From Mesobacillus campisalis (lineage in GTDB: Bacteria; Bacillota; Bacilli; Bacillales; Cytobacillaceae): a stretch of 64,000 bases of DNA. Shown in pieces: positions 45,526 to 54,405 of this stretch (positions within the stretch are counted from its first letter, which is position 1; every line of letters begins with the position of its first letter). Both the position numbers and the translations under genes were made by a program. Below the pieces are notes generated by a model. It had not been told where the DNA came from and did no database searches. It saw only the letters and a program-made list of their open reading frames with translations. The stretch is taken from positions 62,001 to 126,000 of the forward strand of contig NZ_LAYY01000005.1 of the NCBI RefSeq assembly GCF_000986785.1, given 5' to 3'.

Positions 45526-45801
45526 GGCTCTGTATATGACGCAAACAAAAAAGTTCCATTTGAAGAAACAGATTTTGTGGATACCCCTGTTTCCTTATAT
45601 GCTTCAACCAAGAAGTCAAATAAGTTAATGGCCTATACTTACAGCCATCTTTATAAGATTCCAGCAACAGGGCTCCGTTTCTTTACAATCTATGGTCCAA
45701 TGGGCCACCCAGATATCGCCTACTTTGGTTTTACCGATAAATATTTTGCAGGAGATGCTTATGACTTATCTAGGTTTTTAGTGCAAGTTAAAGATGTATG
45801 A
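45526..45801 (+). pseudogene. Fragment of a CapI-type UDP-glucuronate 4-epimerase
   Basis: The frame reads GSVYDANKKVPFEET, then VSLYASTKKSNKLMAYTYSH with the SDR Tyr-x3-Lys, then LRFFTIYGPMGHPDIAYFGF and a short tail to a stop. It matches the middle of CapI/LpsL epimerases but lacks about 120 N-terminal and 100 C-terminal residues, and a TAG lies directly upstream in frame. It begins right next to a GGTGCCTGTCACT repeat, suggesting the break occurred there. Confidence 0.8.
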
Positions 45802-45844
45802 TTTATGGATGATGTGGAGGAAACTGAGTAAAAGCGGATACAAA

Positions 45845-45887
45845 AGGCGCTAGACGATATCCAAATATTGGATTTTACCTAGCGCCC
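45845..45887. terminator. Bidirectional hairpin between the capsule cluster and the next gene
   Basis: AGGCGCTAG pairs with CTAGCGCC, with an inner ATCCAA/TTGGAT helix. A T-run follows on the plus side (ATTTTTT) and a short one on the minus side. Confidence 0.8.
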
Positions 45888-45936
45888 TAGATTTTTTGCT
45901 TACGTTCGCTGTGTTTGCCCCTGTTACATGCCCTCT

Positions 45937-46461
45937 TTAATTTTTCATCTTTGTATAGAACTTTTTTACAATTCTACTCACTACAGAAAACATTATAAAT
46001 AGCCAAATAAGATTTATAAACCATATTGTATCGTCAACATGGTCTCCTTTTAAATAATCTTGATTAAACAGAAGAACAAGAATAGCTGTTAAAAAAGTGA
46101 ACAGTTGAATGTAAAGATAAAATTTAAATGGTTTCCCTATTAAGTCAGGATCTTTTTGCTGTTCCATGTTTTTTAACTCTTTATTCTTAAAATATAAATT
46201 TAGCAATGCAATTAAAACTTTTGAAATTGTAAAAGATAAAGCTACTAAATTAATTATCCATTGAAGTTCGATTGGTCCGATAAGGTAGAAAAAGAATAAA
46301 TAAACGATTATTAGAGCCAGCACAGTTGCAACAAAGTAATCAACTGCTTTGATAAAACTTCCCTCTTCAGCGTACTGTAATGATTTATTCAAAGTTATAG
46401 CGGCTGAAACCACGGCACACAACAATATTAAGCCTAAAGCTACTAATGCTAAAATCTCCAT
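45937..46461 (-). CDS. Four-TM membrane protein of unknown function
   Basis: A 174-residue protein with hydrophobic segments at about 4-25, 42-62, 70-92 and 110-132/145-165 and short charged loops (KNKELKNMEQQKDPDL). AAGGAGG lies upstream of the ATG. No family recognised and no motif to suggest a substrate. Confidence 0.7.
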   Translation of the reverse strand: MEILALVALGLILLCAVVSAAITLNKSLQYAEEGSFIKAVDYFVATVLALIIVYLFFFYLIGPIELQWIINLVALSFTISKVLIALLNLYFKNKELKNMEQQKDPDLIGKPFKFYLYIQLFTFLTAILVLLFNQDYLKGDHVDDTIWFINLIWLFIMFSVVSRIVKKFYTKMKN

Positions 46462-46559
46462 AAAACCACCTCCTTACTAATATTTTACAATGAAACTATA
46501 CTGGATTAGTATCTAAAATACTACATTTTTTTAGGTGAAAGTAAAAAGTAGTAACGATA

Positions 46560-46602
46560 GGAACGGTGCCTGTTACTTCCTGAATAATCTTGTTTTACGG
46601 TT
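46560..46602 (+). repeat. GGTGCCTGTTACT repeat, copy 2
   Basis: GGAACGGTGCCTGTTACTTC followed by AATCTTGTTTTACGG. The same two blocks recur at 47009, and the first also at 45511. Words of this type are common REP-like sequences in Bacillus genomes. Confidence 0.7.
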
Positions 46603-46874
46603 TTGTTCCACAAATGGGATAGAAAAGGTTGGCTGGACTTGGTGTTCCGGTGAATTTTTCTATCTTTTTTCTTTTTAACCTAGAAGCATTTTTTGTTTTT
46701 TATGTTGAATGTTTATGAGTGACGGTTTGCTCCATTAACCTTCCCTCTCAAGCTTCTCCTGTATGCCTTTCTACTTTGACTTTTTCTTCTCCTTTATTTT
46801 TTCGAAGTTCTCTATACTATCTATTTCTCTATTCTAATGAATTATATAAATTTTATATTTTAGGAGGTTCTGCT

Positions 46875-46977
46875 ATGACGGTTAAGGTGTACAGTATCGG
46901 TTTGAAGGCTGGAGGACTATGTTGTTCAGGTGGAGGTGAGGATTTCGCCCGGGGCGGAGTAAATGGTGATTGTCGGG
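46875..46977 (+). pseudogene. 5' fragment of yifB/comM (Mg-chelatase-like ATPase)
   Basis: TAGGAGG precedes an ATG at 46875 that reads MTVKVYSIGLKA. After a shift of frame it reads LEDYVVQVEVRISPGAE, a stop, then MVIVG. This is the conserved start of YifB/ComM proteins, here carrying a frameshift and a stop. The homology ends about 30 nt before a GGTGCCTGTCACT repeat. Only the first 35 codons or so remain. Confidence 0.7.
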
Positions 46978-47008
46978 TTGCATACGTGTGCTGGAAATTG
47001 CAGCGTCT

Positions 47009-47051
47009 TAGAAACGGTGCCTGTCACTCCCCGAAAAATCTTGTTTTACAA
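47009..47051 (+). repeat. GGTGCCTGTCACT repeat, copy 3
   Basis: GAAACGGTGCCTGTCACTCC followed by AATCTTGTTTTAC, matching the copy at 46560 in both blocks and spacing. It adjoins the yifB fragment. Confidence 0.7.
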
Positions 47052-47124
47052 ATTGTTTCGCAAGATGCCGCGTGCCATTAACCATTTTCAAGCTTTAGTG
47101 GAAGTGGCTAAACTAGTAATATCC

Positions 47125-47154
47125 AAAAAGGAAGAGCCTCAGGTCTTCCTTTTT
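47125..47154 (-). terminator. Terminator of the comK homologue
   Basis: AAAAAGGAAGA and TCTTCCTTTTT are perfect inverted copies around CCTGAGGC on the minus strand. The symmetry would allow it to work in both directions. Confidence 0.85.
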
Positions 47155-47185
47155 GAATTGGGCTAAAGAACTGATCTAGTTTTTC

Positions 47186-47707
47186 TTACTTACTATAACT
47201 CCTGTCCTTCCGCTTATTAGGATCAAGGACGAGAGTGTATGTATTTTTTGCGTTTTCTGTTGTCATGGCTTTCAGCTGCTCGGCGGTTAATAGCTTGTTG
47301 TTGAAGGAAGAGGGTCTCATGGGAATGAGCAGGGTGGTTCTGTTTTTAAAGTGGATCAGTGCTTTCCCGTTGTGGCTGGTGGCTCTTTTGATGTGGTAGG
47401 GGTTGAACCAGATGGTGTCTTCGTGCTTGGCGGAACGGGTTGGAAAGACGACGATTTTCTGGATGGGATTGACGGTAATAGGACACATATGAATCCCGCC
47501 GAGCAGCCACCGGGATGCTTCCATCGCCCCTTTGAGGGAGGACCCGGCATACAGGGTGCTGTAATGGATGATATCTAATGGAGACTGGTCGACGATGAAG
47601 GTTCTTCTTGTTTCGGTGACGAGGGTGCATGGCTTTCCATTTCGGTCGTACTGTCCCGTCATGTACATGATTTGGGGTTTGATGATGTAGTGCGGTTCAA
47701 TGAACAA
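47186..47707 (-). CDS. comK: ComK-family competence transcription factor
   Basis: A 173-residue ComK homologue. It has HYIIKPQIMYMTGQYDRNGK (6-25), YAGSSLKGAMEASRWLLG (about 53), MCPITVNPIQKIVVFPTRSA, DTIWFNPYHIKR and FKNRTTLLIPMRPSSFNNKL. ComK activates DNA-uptake genes in Bacillus by binding AT-boxes. The start is a TTG with AAAGGAG 9 nt upstream. It is shorter at both ends than B. subtilis ComK (192 aa), and the C-terminus ends in a basic tail. Many species carry a second ComK, so the functional state is uncertain. Confidence 0.85.
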   Translation of the reverse strand: MFIEPHYIIKPQIMYMTGQYDRNGKPCTLVTETRRTFIVDQSPLDIIHYSTLYAGSSLKGAMEASRWLLGGIHMCPITVNPIQKIVVFPTRSAKHEDTIWFNPYHIKRATSHNGKALIHFKNRTTLLIPMRPSSFNNKLLTAEQLKAMTTENAKNTYTLVLDPNKRKDRSYSK

Positions 47708-47933
47708 ATGCTTCGACTCCTTTGGCAGCAGATCTGCTGGAAATGGTTTGGGCGAATCTGTTGTTTATCTGGGAGGGCCCTTGAAAGGGAGAGTTTGCTA
47801 GCAGGCTTGCCTTGCTGTTTACTGTTTGCTTGCCTGGGCATGGTGCTGACGCATTCGGACAAAATGAGGTAATCAAAAATTAAAGCGTTTACAAATGGCC
47901 AGATCGCCTTGATAGGACTGTTGGCGAAGGGGA

Positions 47934-48212
47934 TTATAGATCCCCTTCGTCTTCCTCTTCTGAAAACGACCCTTTGCCGTTCTTCTCATAATCTTCAATT
48001 ATTAGCCTGAAGAACTCAACAGGATCCATGTCGAGTGCCTTGGCAATCGAGTAAACTGTGTTGATTAAGGGCTGCTGGTAGTTGCCCTCAAGTTCCTGAA
48101 TCGCTCTTGTACTAAGATCGCTCTCTTCCGCCAATTGCTCCTGTGATTTGAGACTGGCTTTTCTCAGCCTCACTAACACGTTACCTATGTATACGGGAGG
48201 GAATTTGCCCAC
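47934..48212 (-). CDS. XRE-family helix-turn-helix protein
   Basis: A 92-residue protein. The HTH_3 domain (about 9-68) has VLVRLRKASLKSQEQLAEES and LSTRAIQELEGNYQQPLINT. The acidic tail is SFSEEEDEGDL. The start is a GTG 7 nt after AAAAGGAG, not the longer upstream ATG. A small single-domain repressor whose target is unknown. It lies upstream of comK on the same strand, about 230 bp away. Confidence 0.82.
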   Translation of the reverse strand: MGKFPPVYIGNVLVRLRKASLKSQEQLAEESDLSTRAIQELEGNYQQPLINTVYSIAKALDMDPVEFFRLIIEDYEKNGKGSFSEEEDEGDL

Positions 48213-48496
48213 TGAAAGTCTCCTTTTAAGACTATTACAAAATATGGGCAAACCTTTTAACACTCACCCCAATGTGTGAAAGTTGGTCGAGAGAAACTTT
48301 AAGCAGTATGGAAGGTTGAGAATGTGTTAGCCAGGTGGAAGAAGCGGGAAAGGAGCTTGTTTTAATAGGTTTTTGTGAAGTGACTACAGGATGTGACAAA
48401 TTTCGCAAAAAAGGGAGAAGCTGCAGAAGGATTTAGGCTAAAGGAGGGAACAAACATTGGCGCCCTCGCACCGTATGGCCTTCCGAATAAGCTATT

Positions 48497-48525
48497 CAAA
48501 AAATCCCGGCAAAAATATGCCGGGA
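48497..48525 (-). terminator. Terminator of the DUF819 gene
   Basis: On the minus strand, CCCGGC and GCCGGG pair around ATATTTTT, followed by ATTTTTTGA. Confidence 0.85.
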
Positions 48526-48559
48526 ATAGGAAGATTAAAATTTAGATTATTGTCGCAAA

Positions 48560-49767
48560 CTATAAATTTAGGATGGTGCCAACATAGTTGCCGATAATAT
48601 AGCCAACTGTTCCTACAACTAAAATGGGTCCAATCAAGTCCTTCCACCCTTTTGCAATGGCAAGGCTGCCGCCATTGTAGGGCCTCCGATATTTGCATTG
48701 CTGGCAAGAATAATCTCTTCAAGACCTGCTTTGACCAACTTTCCAGCTAATAAGGAAACGGCCATATTAATGATCGCAACGATAAACACAAATACCAATA
48801 GCAATGGGGCGTTTTGAACAATAAGCGGAATGGAGGCCGGTATTCCAATAACCACGAAGAATATGTAAATCAAAAAAGTCCCTATTTCCTGGCTTCCATT
48901 AATCCGGTCAAAATATCCAGGGAATAGCCATAGTGCTAATAAGGTGAATGTAGTAAGCATTAAATACTTGTCACCTATAATACCGTTAATAAGATTCAAC
49001 AAGAACGAGACATCATCCCCGGAAGGTATGAGTTCATCCAGGAAGGCGGCAATTTTAAAAGAAATAATAACGAACAAGAAGGCAGTCCCTACCGCTAAGG
49101 CAATGTCCTTTAAAGAAATATCTTTCCTTTTCCAAAAGCTCTCCGCTAAAGTTTGACCGCTTTGAGCGCCAGCGTTTTTTTCTACCTCAAGGATGTGGGG
49201 GGTATTATAATTCTTTCTAAAGAAATTGATTGCCGGGATCAACATGAGGAAAATAAAGAAAAGGGCCATCATCAGGTTATCCGCAACAACTGTGGAAGCA
49301 ACCATTTCACCTGGAGTTTCGAACTTAGCCGCCATCGCAGCAAAGTTAACCCCTCCGCCAATATAGGAAGCACCGATAATACCTCCGATTTCATCAAGGT
49401 ACGGAATATGGTCCTTTAACAGGAAGAAACTCACTGTAACCCCGACTACCGTTCCGATTGCACTAAGCAAGAATAGAAGGAGCAGCCTGCCGCTTTCTTT
49501 CCAGATTTTTTTAATAATAACGTGAAATAAAAGGAGTGGAAGCGCTAAAGGTACGATCACTCCCCAAATGGAATCATAAACAGGTGATGCAGCTGGAATA
49601 ATGTTCGTGTTTGATAGAACGATCGCGCCAACCAGGGCAATAATAGCTCCTGAAATTTTAGAGGCCCAGCTAAATCGCTGCTCCAGGTAAATACTGACTG
49701 ACGCCCAAACGACGATAATTCCCCACAACGTTATCGCATCATCCGCTTTGATAAGTGTTTCGCTCAA
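48560..49767 (-). pseudogene. DUF819-family membrane protein with a late frameshift
   Basis: A membrane protein of about 400 residues with around eleven TM segments and the glycine-rich GASYIGGGVNFAAMAAKFE (about 132) and NANIGGPTMAAAL motifs of DUF819. The frame in use stops at 48634 (377 aa, ending QKGGRT). In another frame the expected tail AIAKGWKDLIGPILVVGTVG continues to a stop at 48560, so one base appears lost near 48665. It may be a recent inactivation or a sequencing error. The start is a TTG with AAAGGAG 9 nt upstream. The function of the family is unknown. Confidence 0.8.
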
Positions 49768-50204
49768 TGGTACCCTCTCCTTTAACTTTTTTATTTTTCA
49801 TATACATAAAAGCTTTTTGAAAGTTTATTGCTTCTGCTTCTTTACAGAGAAACCTATCCATCCCATTTTCTTTAGGAGATAAGGAAGCCTTGAAACATCC
49901 TATGGCCCATCTGGCTTCGGATAATGAATACGGTCAAAAACTTTCCCTCCATACTTTTTCTCCCTGCAGTATGCAGTTATTATTACAAAAAACTGAAAAG
50001 TTTGTCAATTAGTGCGAGTGAGAAGGTGGAGTGCTCCTAAACCACAAGGCATCGCGAGGGATTGAAGGAAAGGATGGCATGCTCGAAGTCAGCCGCTACT
50101 TCAATTAACCCATACAAACGTACTACCACACTTTTTCCCATCGCGCTCTACCTCCATCAAAATAGACTCTATAGAAAACTACCAAAGGGAAAATCGCCAA
50201 GGGG
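49768..50204. other. Gene-free stretch
   Basis: AT-rich sequence upstream of the DUF819 gene, and the start of the repeat region. I see no ORF with a ribosome site and no clear RNA structure. Promoter elements for the minus-strand gene must lie here but I cannot place them with confidence. Confidence 0.5.
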
Positions 50205-50470
50205 AACGCATATGCGTATCATTTTTGAGAGAATGTATCGAAATATGGAAGGCAGTGAAAAAAGCATCATTATGACACACTAATCAAACGTTTGATTAAA
50301 GTCGCCTTGATAAATCAACCTTAATGAAGGGTGGCATCGAAGTTAATTTTAGAAACGGGAATTCAGGCGAGTTTTTGCTTGTTGGGCAATGGCTGTATTG
50401 CTGTCAAAGTATGGCTAATCCTGGTGAGGCATGGGGACGGTTCGGTGTTCTATTTGCTTCCAGCAGAACC
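50205..50470 (+). repeat. Long dispersed repeat R2, copy 1
   Basis: About 270 bp are shared with 62495-62765. Common words are GGCAGTGAAAAAAGCATCAT, CTAATCAAACGTTTGATTAA and GAAGGGTGGCATCGAAGTTA, ending in a GGGGACGGTTC block. The centre holds a perfect 16-bp palindrome, AATCAAACGTTTGATT. Here the 3' end forms a hairpin (GACGGTTC...GAACCGTC) running up to the stop of the gene at 50477. Confidence 0.85.
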
Positions 50471-50476
50471 GTCATG

Positions 50477-51289
50477 CTATACGCAAAATCCTATTTCATA
50501 TAAGTCTTCGAAATAGAGTTCATTAAACTTCTTGGATAGGATTCCAAAGTAGTAGGCGAATGGGTTGCGGAGGGTATGGGATTTCAGCTTGCCGATCATT
50601 TGCTTGAATGAGTGAATCGCAATCTCCAGCACCTTGTCCTTTTTGTCTTCACAGCTTTCCCGATAGGCAGCGATGCAGGCCATTCTCCAGTACTCTTCGA
50701 TCGTTTTGGCTGACGGGAAGAAGTTTTTAACCAGATGGACGAAAGCTGTTGGTACAGTGTCGCTGGTATAGGTGTCATCAAGGTCTGTGGATAAAGGTTC
50801 AACACTTTGTGAATTTTCCTCGGGAGCGGTTTCTTTACGTTTTTTTAGTTCTTTATTTTTAGTTTTAAGAGGAATGATAGTTTCTTTAGGGTGGTTCAAT
50901 TGCTGCTCTTTGGGTGGTTCACTTTTGGGAAAAGCGTTGAAGACATAGAGATTGCTGGTTTGTGAGCCGTTCTTTCTTTGGGTTTCATGGACGGTGATGA
51001 TCCCTAGCTGAATTGCTTTTTGGGTCATTCTTTTAAAGGTGGAGCGGGAGATGCCGTTGCCTTCGTATTCTTCATGGATTGCTTTCAAGATTGTTCCAAT
51101 CTTTGCGTTGCTGACGCCGGGAATCTTCGCGGCAAAGCGGACCAGCCGCTTTAGGCCGACCAGCTCGCCCTTGGAGAATTCTTGCTTGTGTACCGCCAGC
51201 CATATTTCCATATGGTTGTTAAACTCTTTCAAACTGGCAAACTGGGAAAACTGTTCAAACTGGTCAATGGAGCTTGATTTTAAATTCAT
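50477..51289 (-). CDS. Helix-turn-helix protein of unknown function
   Basis: A 270-residue protein. The N-terminal half (about 35-115) looks like a winged helix of the plasmid/phage replication type (IPGVSNAKIGTILKAIHEEY, GISRSTFKRMTQKAIQLGII). A charged linker (KTKNKELKKRKETA) follows, then a helical C-terminal part (AFVHLVKNFFPSAKTIEEYW; NPFAYYFGILSKKFNELYFE). Proteins like this are scattered through Bacillus genomes; the role is not known to me. GGGTGGTG lies upstream of the ATG at 51289. Confidence 0.7.
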   Translation of the reverse strand: MNLKSSSIDQFEQFSQFASLKEFNNHMEIWLAVHKQEFSKGELVGLKRLVRFAAKIPGVSNAKIGTILKAIHEEYEGNGISRSTFKRMTQKAIQLGIITVHETQRKNGSQTSNLYVFNAFPKSEPPKEQQLNHPKETIIPLKTKNKELKKRKETAPEENSQSVEPLSTDLDDTYTSDTVPTAFVHLVKNFFPSAKTIEEYWRMACIAAYRESCEDKKDKVLEIAIHSFKQMIGKLKSHTLRNPFAYYFGILSKKFNELYFEDLYEIGFCV

Positions 51290-51611
51290 ATAAATGCACC
51301 ACCCTTTTACTTTCTATATAGGGGTTTGGTGCGGGGGAGGACGGGGTGAGTTGGGTTGATTTGTGGACATTTTGTGAAGGGTGGGAGGGTGAAATGGCAG
51401 TTGGTGCTTCCAGGCGGAAGCAGCTTTCTTTATGTGTCCATATGATATCCCTCCCACAAAGGGGAGGAAGACACCTTTTCCTAACCCATTTAATTTCTCT
51501 TTTAATTTTTGGATCAATGATACAGGTCATTCATTAGTAAGGACTTGTAGTGACATCGTTATGAATATAAAATTGTTTCAATGAGTATTTTTACATTTCC
51601 AAAGTTACTAT

Positions 51612-51636
51612 AACCCTTATTATTTAAGGGTTTTTT
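51612..51636 (+). terminator. Small terminator-like hairpin in a gene-free gap
   Basis: AACCCTTA and TAAGGGTT followed by TTTT. The gap 51290-51782 holds no gene I can support; this hairpin and the downstream cre site are its only clear features. Confidence 0.6.
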
Positions 51637-51742
51637 GTTGATTGTTAATTGAATTGTCAATTGATTTTGAAAAAATAGTTGTCCCATGGATTAATAGCTG
51701 TTAAACTAAACTTGTAACGACGTCCTTACAAGATGCACCCAA

Positions 51743-51757
51743 TTGCAAACGGTTTCA
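51743..51757 (+). promoter_or_regulatory. CcpA cre site upstream of the nucleoside operon
   Basis: TTGCAAACGGTTTCA matches the cre consensus WTGNAANCGNWNNCW at all positions. It lies 25 bp before the first start codon. A possible promoter, TTGTCC (51679) -17- TAAACT (51702), lies upstream, so CcpA would act as a roadblock or block initiation. Confidence 0.8.
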
Positions 51758-51782
51758 ATTATTTTAAAGGGAGGATTTTCTC

Positions 51783-52826
51783 ATGGCAATTCCATTCAAC
51801 AAGCGAGTTTTCGCCGTAATGACTCTTATTCTAGTATTATTGTTAGCCGCTTGTAGCAGCAGTGAAAGTTCTGGCGGGTCTGATTCAAGTTCTGGGGAAA
51901 AAGTTAAGATTGCAATGATTACGAGTGAGGGAGGTCTTGGGGACCGCTCTTACAATGATTCGGGGAATGAAGGGTTAAAGAAAGCGTCGGATGAACTAGG
52001 CGCTGAAGTGAAAGTGGTTGAACCACAGGATGTTTCCGAAGGGGAAAAATACTTAACGCAGTTGGCACAAAGCGGATTTGATTTGGTAATCACATTGGAT
52101 TTAGGCCATGAAAAAGTACTTAAGGAGATTGCACCTCAATATCCTGACACCCAGTTTGCGATCTTCAATACAGTAGTTGAAGGCGATAATATTACATCCG
52201 TCCTATTTCATGAGCATGAAGGATCTTTCTTAGCAGGCGCTCTTGCGGCCCTTGTTACTCAAGATGAGAGCGTAAACAATTTGAATGGAGAAAAGGTCAT
52301 TAGTTTTGTCGGTGGTGTGGATTCACCTGGTATCAATAAGTTCCTTGTTGGTTATGAAGAGGGAGCAAAACATATTGACCCGGAAACAAAAGTGATTGTA
52401 GGTTACTCAAATTCCTTCTCGGATCCATCAAAAGGGAAGGAAATTACCTTGTCTCAAATTGAACAAAAAGCGGATGTTATTTACCAAGTAGCCGGCGCGA
52501 CAGGTGAAGGGGTCATTGATGGCGCAAAAACAAAAGATGTGTTTGCGATTGGTGTTGACTCTGATCAAGATTATATTGCTGAAGGAAATGTTCTTACCAG
52601 TGTCATGAAGAGAGTAGACGTGGCGGTATTCGAACTATCGAAAGCAGCTCAGGGTGGAAGCTATGAATCGATCATCGAATTAGGGCTTAAAGAAAATGGT
52701 GTCCAATTAAGTGAAATGAAATTTACCAAGGATATGATTAATCCAGATCATATAGCTAAGGTGGAAGAAATCAAAGAACAAATCATTAATGGGGAAATTG
52801 AAGTTACGGATGTAACGAAGCAATAA
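51783..52826 (+). CDS. nupN: Nucleoside-binding lipoprotein of a BMP-family ABC transporter
   Basis: A 347-residue protein. The lipoprotein signal peptide has the lipobox LLAAC (Cys24) and a Ser/Gly-rich linker, then the BMP/PnrA domain (VKIAMITSEGGLGDRSYNDS, about 43; ITLDLGHEKVLKEIAPQYPD). Family members bind purine or pyrimidine nucleosides. First gene of nupNOPQ; in B. subtilis this system (yufNOPQ) imports guanosine and other nucleosides. Confidence 0.88.
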   Translation: MAIPFNKRVFAVMTLILVLLLAACSSSESSGGSDSSSGEKVKIAMITSEGGLGDRSYNDSGNEGLKKASDELGAEVKVVEPQDVSEGEKYLTQLAQSGFDLVITLDLGHEKVLKEIAPQYPDTQFAIFNTVVEGDNITSVLFHEHEGSFLAGALAALVTQDESVNNLNGEKVISFVGGVDSPGINKFLVGYEEGAKHIDPETKVIVGYSNSFSDPSKGKEITLSQIEQKADVIYQVAGATGEGVIDGAKTKDVFAIGVDSDQDYIAEGNVLTSVMKRVDVAVFELSKAAQGGSYESIIELGLKENGVQLSEMKFTKDMINPDHIAKVEEIKEQIINGEIEVTDVTKQ

Positions 52827-52863
52827 AACCTAATCTAAATTGCCTGGTGAGGAAGCGATACAG

Positions 52864-54405
52864 ATGAGTACCATCAAAGTGGTGAATTTAACCAAAAAAT
52901 TCGGAGATTTCGTAGCAATTGATGGCATGAATTTAGAGGTGAATAAAGGAGAAATTCATGCCATTTGCGGAGAAAATGGTGCTGGAAAATCCACCTTAAT
53001 GAATATGCTTTTTGGTTTGCTCAAGCCTTCGTCCGGTCAAATTTTTATCAATGGCATAGAAATGCATTTTCAGTCTCCCAAGGAGGCCATTGCACAAGGA
53101 ATCGGCATGGTGCATCAGCATTTTAAGCTGGTTCCTAGTTTTACAGTTTATGAGAATGTTCTGCTTGGAGAGGAAATCGTTAAGGGTTTTAAAATCCAGC
53201 GTAACACAGAATATAAAGAAGTCCAGAAAACGATTGATCATTATAAGTTTGATCTCGATGCAAATGCCAAGGTTCAAGATATCTCTGTAGGGGCACAGCA
53301 ACGTGTAGAAATTATAAAAATGCTGCATCGAAATGTAGATATTCTCATTTTAGATGAACCTTCAGCAGTGCTTACACCACAGGAAACAGATGAATTGCTT
53401 GATAATTTAATTGCTTTAAAAAAGTTGGGAAAAACAATCATCATTATCACTCATAAATTGGATGAAGTAAAGAAATGTGCCGACCGGATCACTGTGATTC
53501 GACGTGGCAAATATATTGGAACTGTCAACAACGAAGGTGTTACTCAACAGGAAATTGCCAGGATGATGGTTGGCAGGGACGTGAATTTGGATTTGCAAAA
53601 GGTCGAGATTGAACGAGGAAAACCTATTTTAACAATTGAAAATGTGAATGCCTACAATGATATAGGAGCACAGATTTTACATGATATTTCCATGAATGTG
53701 CACGAGGGGGAAATTGTAGGAATTGCTGGAGTAGAGGGGAACGGTCAATCATATTTGATGAATGCACTTTCAGGTATGCTTAAAATCCATTCTGGTGAGA
53801 TTCTCTATCAAAATGAGTCGATCAAAGGATTAAATCCCCGCCAGTTAAGGGATAAAGGAATTGGTCTTGTTCCGGAGGACCGCTATCTGCATGGTTTAAA
53901 TAAAACAATGAGTATTAAAGAAAATATTATTGCTGGATATCACTGGAGACCGCTTTTCTCCAAGCTTGGATTTCTATTAAATAAAGAACAGGACAAGCAT
54001 GCCAGCAAATTAGCCAAGCAATTTGACATTCGTAATAGTGAAAATATGGATATTGAGGTGGGCTCTTTATCAGGAGGAAATGCTCAAAAGGTCGTGATTG
54101 CCCGTGAGATGTCTATGGATCCGCTCTTGCTGATATTGAGCCAGCCTACCAGAGGGGTGGATATCGGATCGATTGAATTTATTCACCAGCAAGTCCTTAA
54201 TTCCCGTAAAAAGAAAAAGGCCGTTATTGTCATATCATCCGAGCTGTCTGAAATTATGACACTCAGTGACCGCATTTATGTCATGTATAAGGGACGGATC
54301 ATTGGAGAACGAGTGACGAAGGAAACAACTAAGGAAGAAATCGGAGTATTAATGGCAGGAATTACAGGGGAGGAGGAAAAGCCACATGAAGAGAAGGAAG
54401 AATAA
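52864..54405 (+). CDS. nupO: Nucleoside ABC transporter, double ATPase subunit
   Basis: A 513-residue protein with two fused ATP-binding domains. The first has Walker A GENGAGKST (about 37), signature SVGAQQRVEI and Walker B ILDEPSAVL. The second has a degenerate Walker A GVEGNGQSY (about 290), signature LSGGNAQKVVIARE and LLILSQPTRGVDIGSIE. This asymmetry is usual for the sugar/nucleoside class. The ATG at 52864 is chosen from GAGGAAG spacing. Confidence 0.92.
   Translation: MSTIKVVNLTKKFGDFVAIDGMNLEVNKGEIHAICGENGAGKSTLMNMLFGLLKPSSGQIFINGIEMHFQSPKEAIAQGIGMVHQHFKLVPSFTVYENVLLGEEIVKGFKIQRNTEYKEVQKTIDHYKFDLDANAKVQDISVGAQQRVEIIKMLHRNVDILILDEPSAVLTPQETDELLDNLIALKKLGKTIIIITHKLDEVKKCADRITVIRRGKYIGTVNNEGVTQQEIARMMVGRDVNLDLQKVEIERGKPILTIENVNAYNDIGAQILHDISMNVHEGEIVGIAGVEGNGQSYLMNALSGMLKIHSGEILYQNESIKGLNPRQLRDKGIGLVPEDRYLHGLNKTMSIKENIIAGYHWRPLFSKLGFLLNKEQDKHASKLAKQFDIRNSENMDIEVGSLSGGNAQKVVIAREMSMDPLLLILSQPTRGVDIGSIEFIHQQVLNSRKKKKAVIVISSELSEIMTLSDRIYVMYKGRIIGERVTKETTKEEIGVLMAGITGEEEKPHEEKEE

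Noticed and set aside
46719-47081. 120-aa plus-strand ORF
   Set aside because: It is a chance frame running through the yifB/comM fragment and a repeat. The real ribosome site and homology start at 46875, and the homology changes frame.
47659-47862. 67-aa minus-strand ORF upstream of comK
   Set aside because: It overlaps the comK start in another frame and has no ribosome site or recognisable content.
52996-53328. 110-aa minus-strand ORF inside nupO
   Set aside because: Antisense shadow of the ATPase gene with no start signal.
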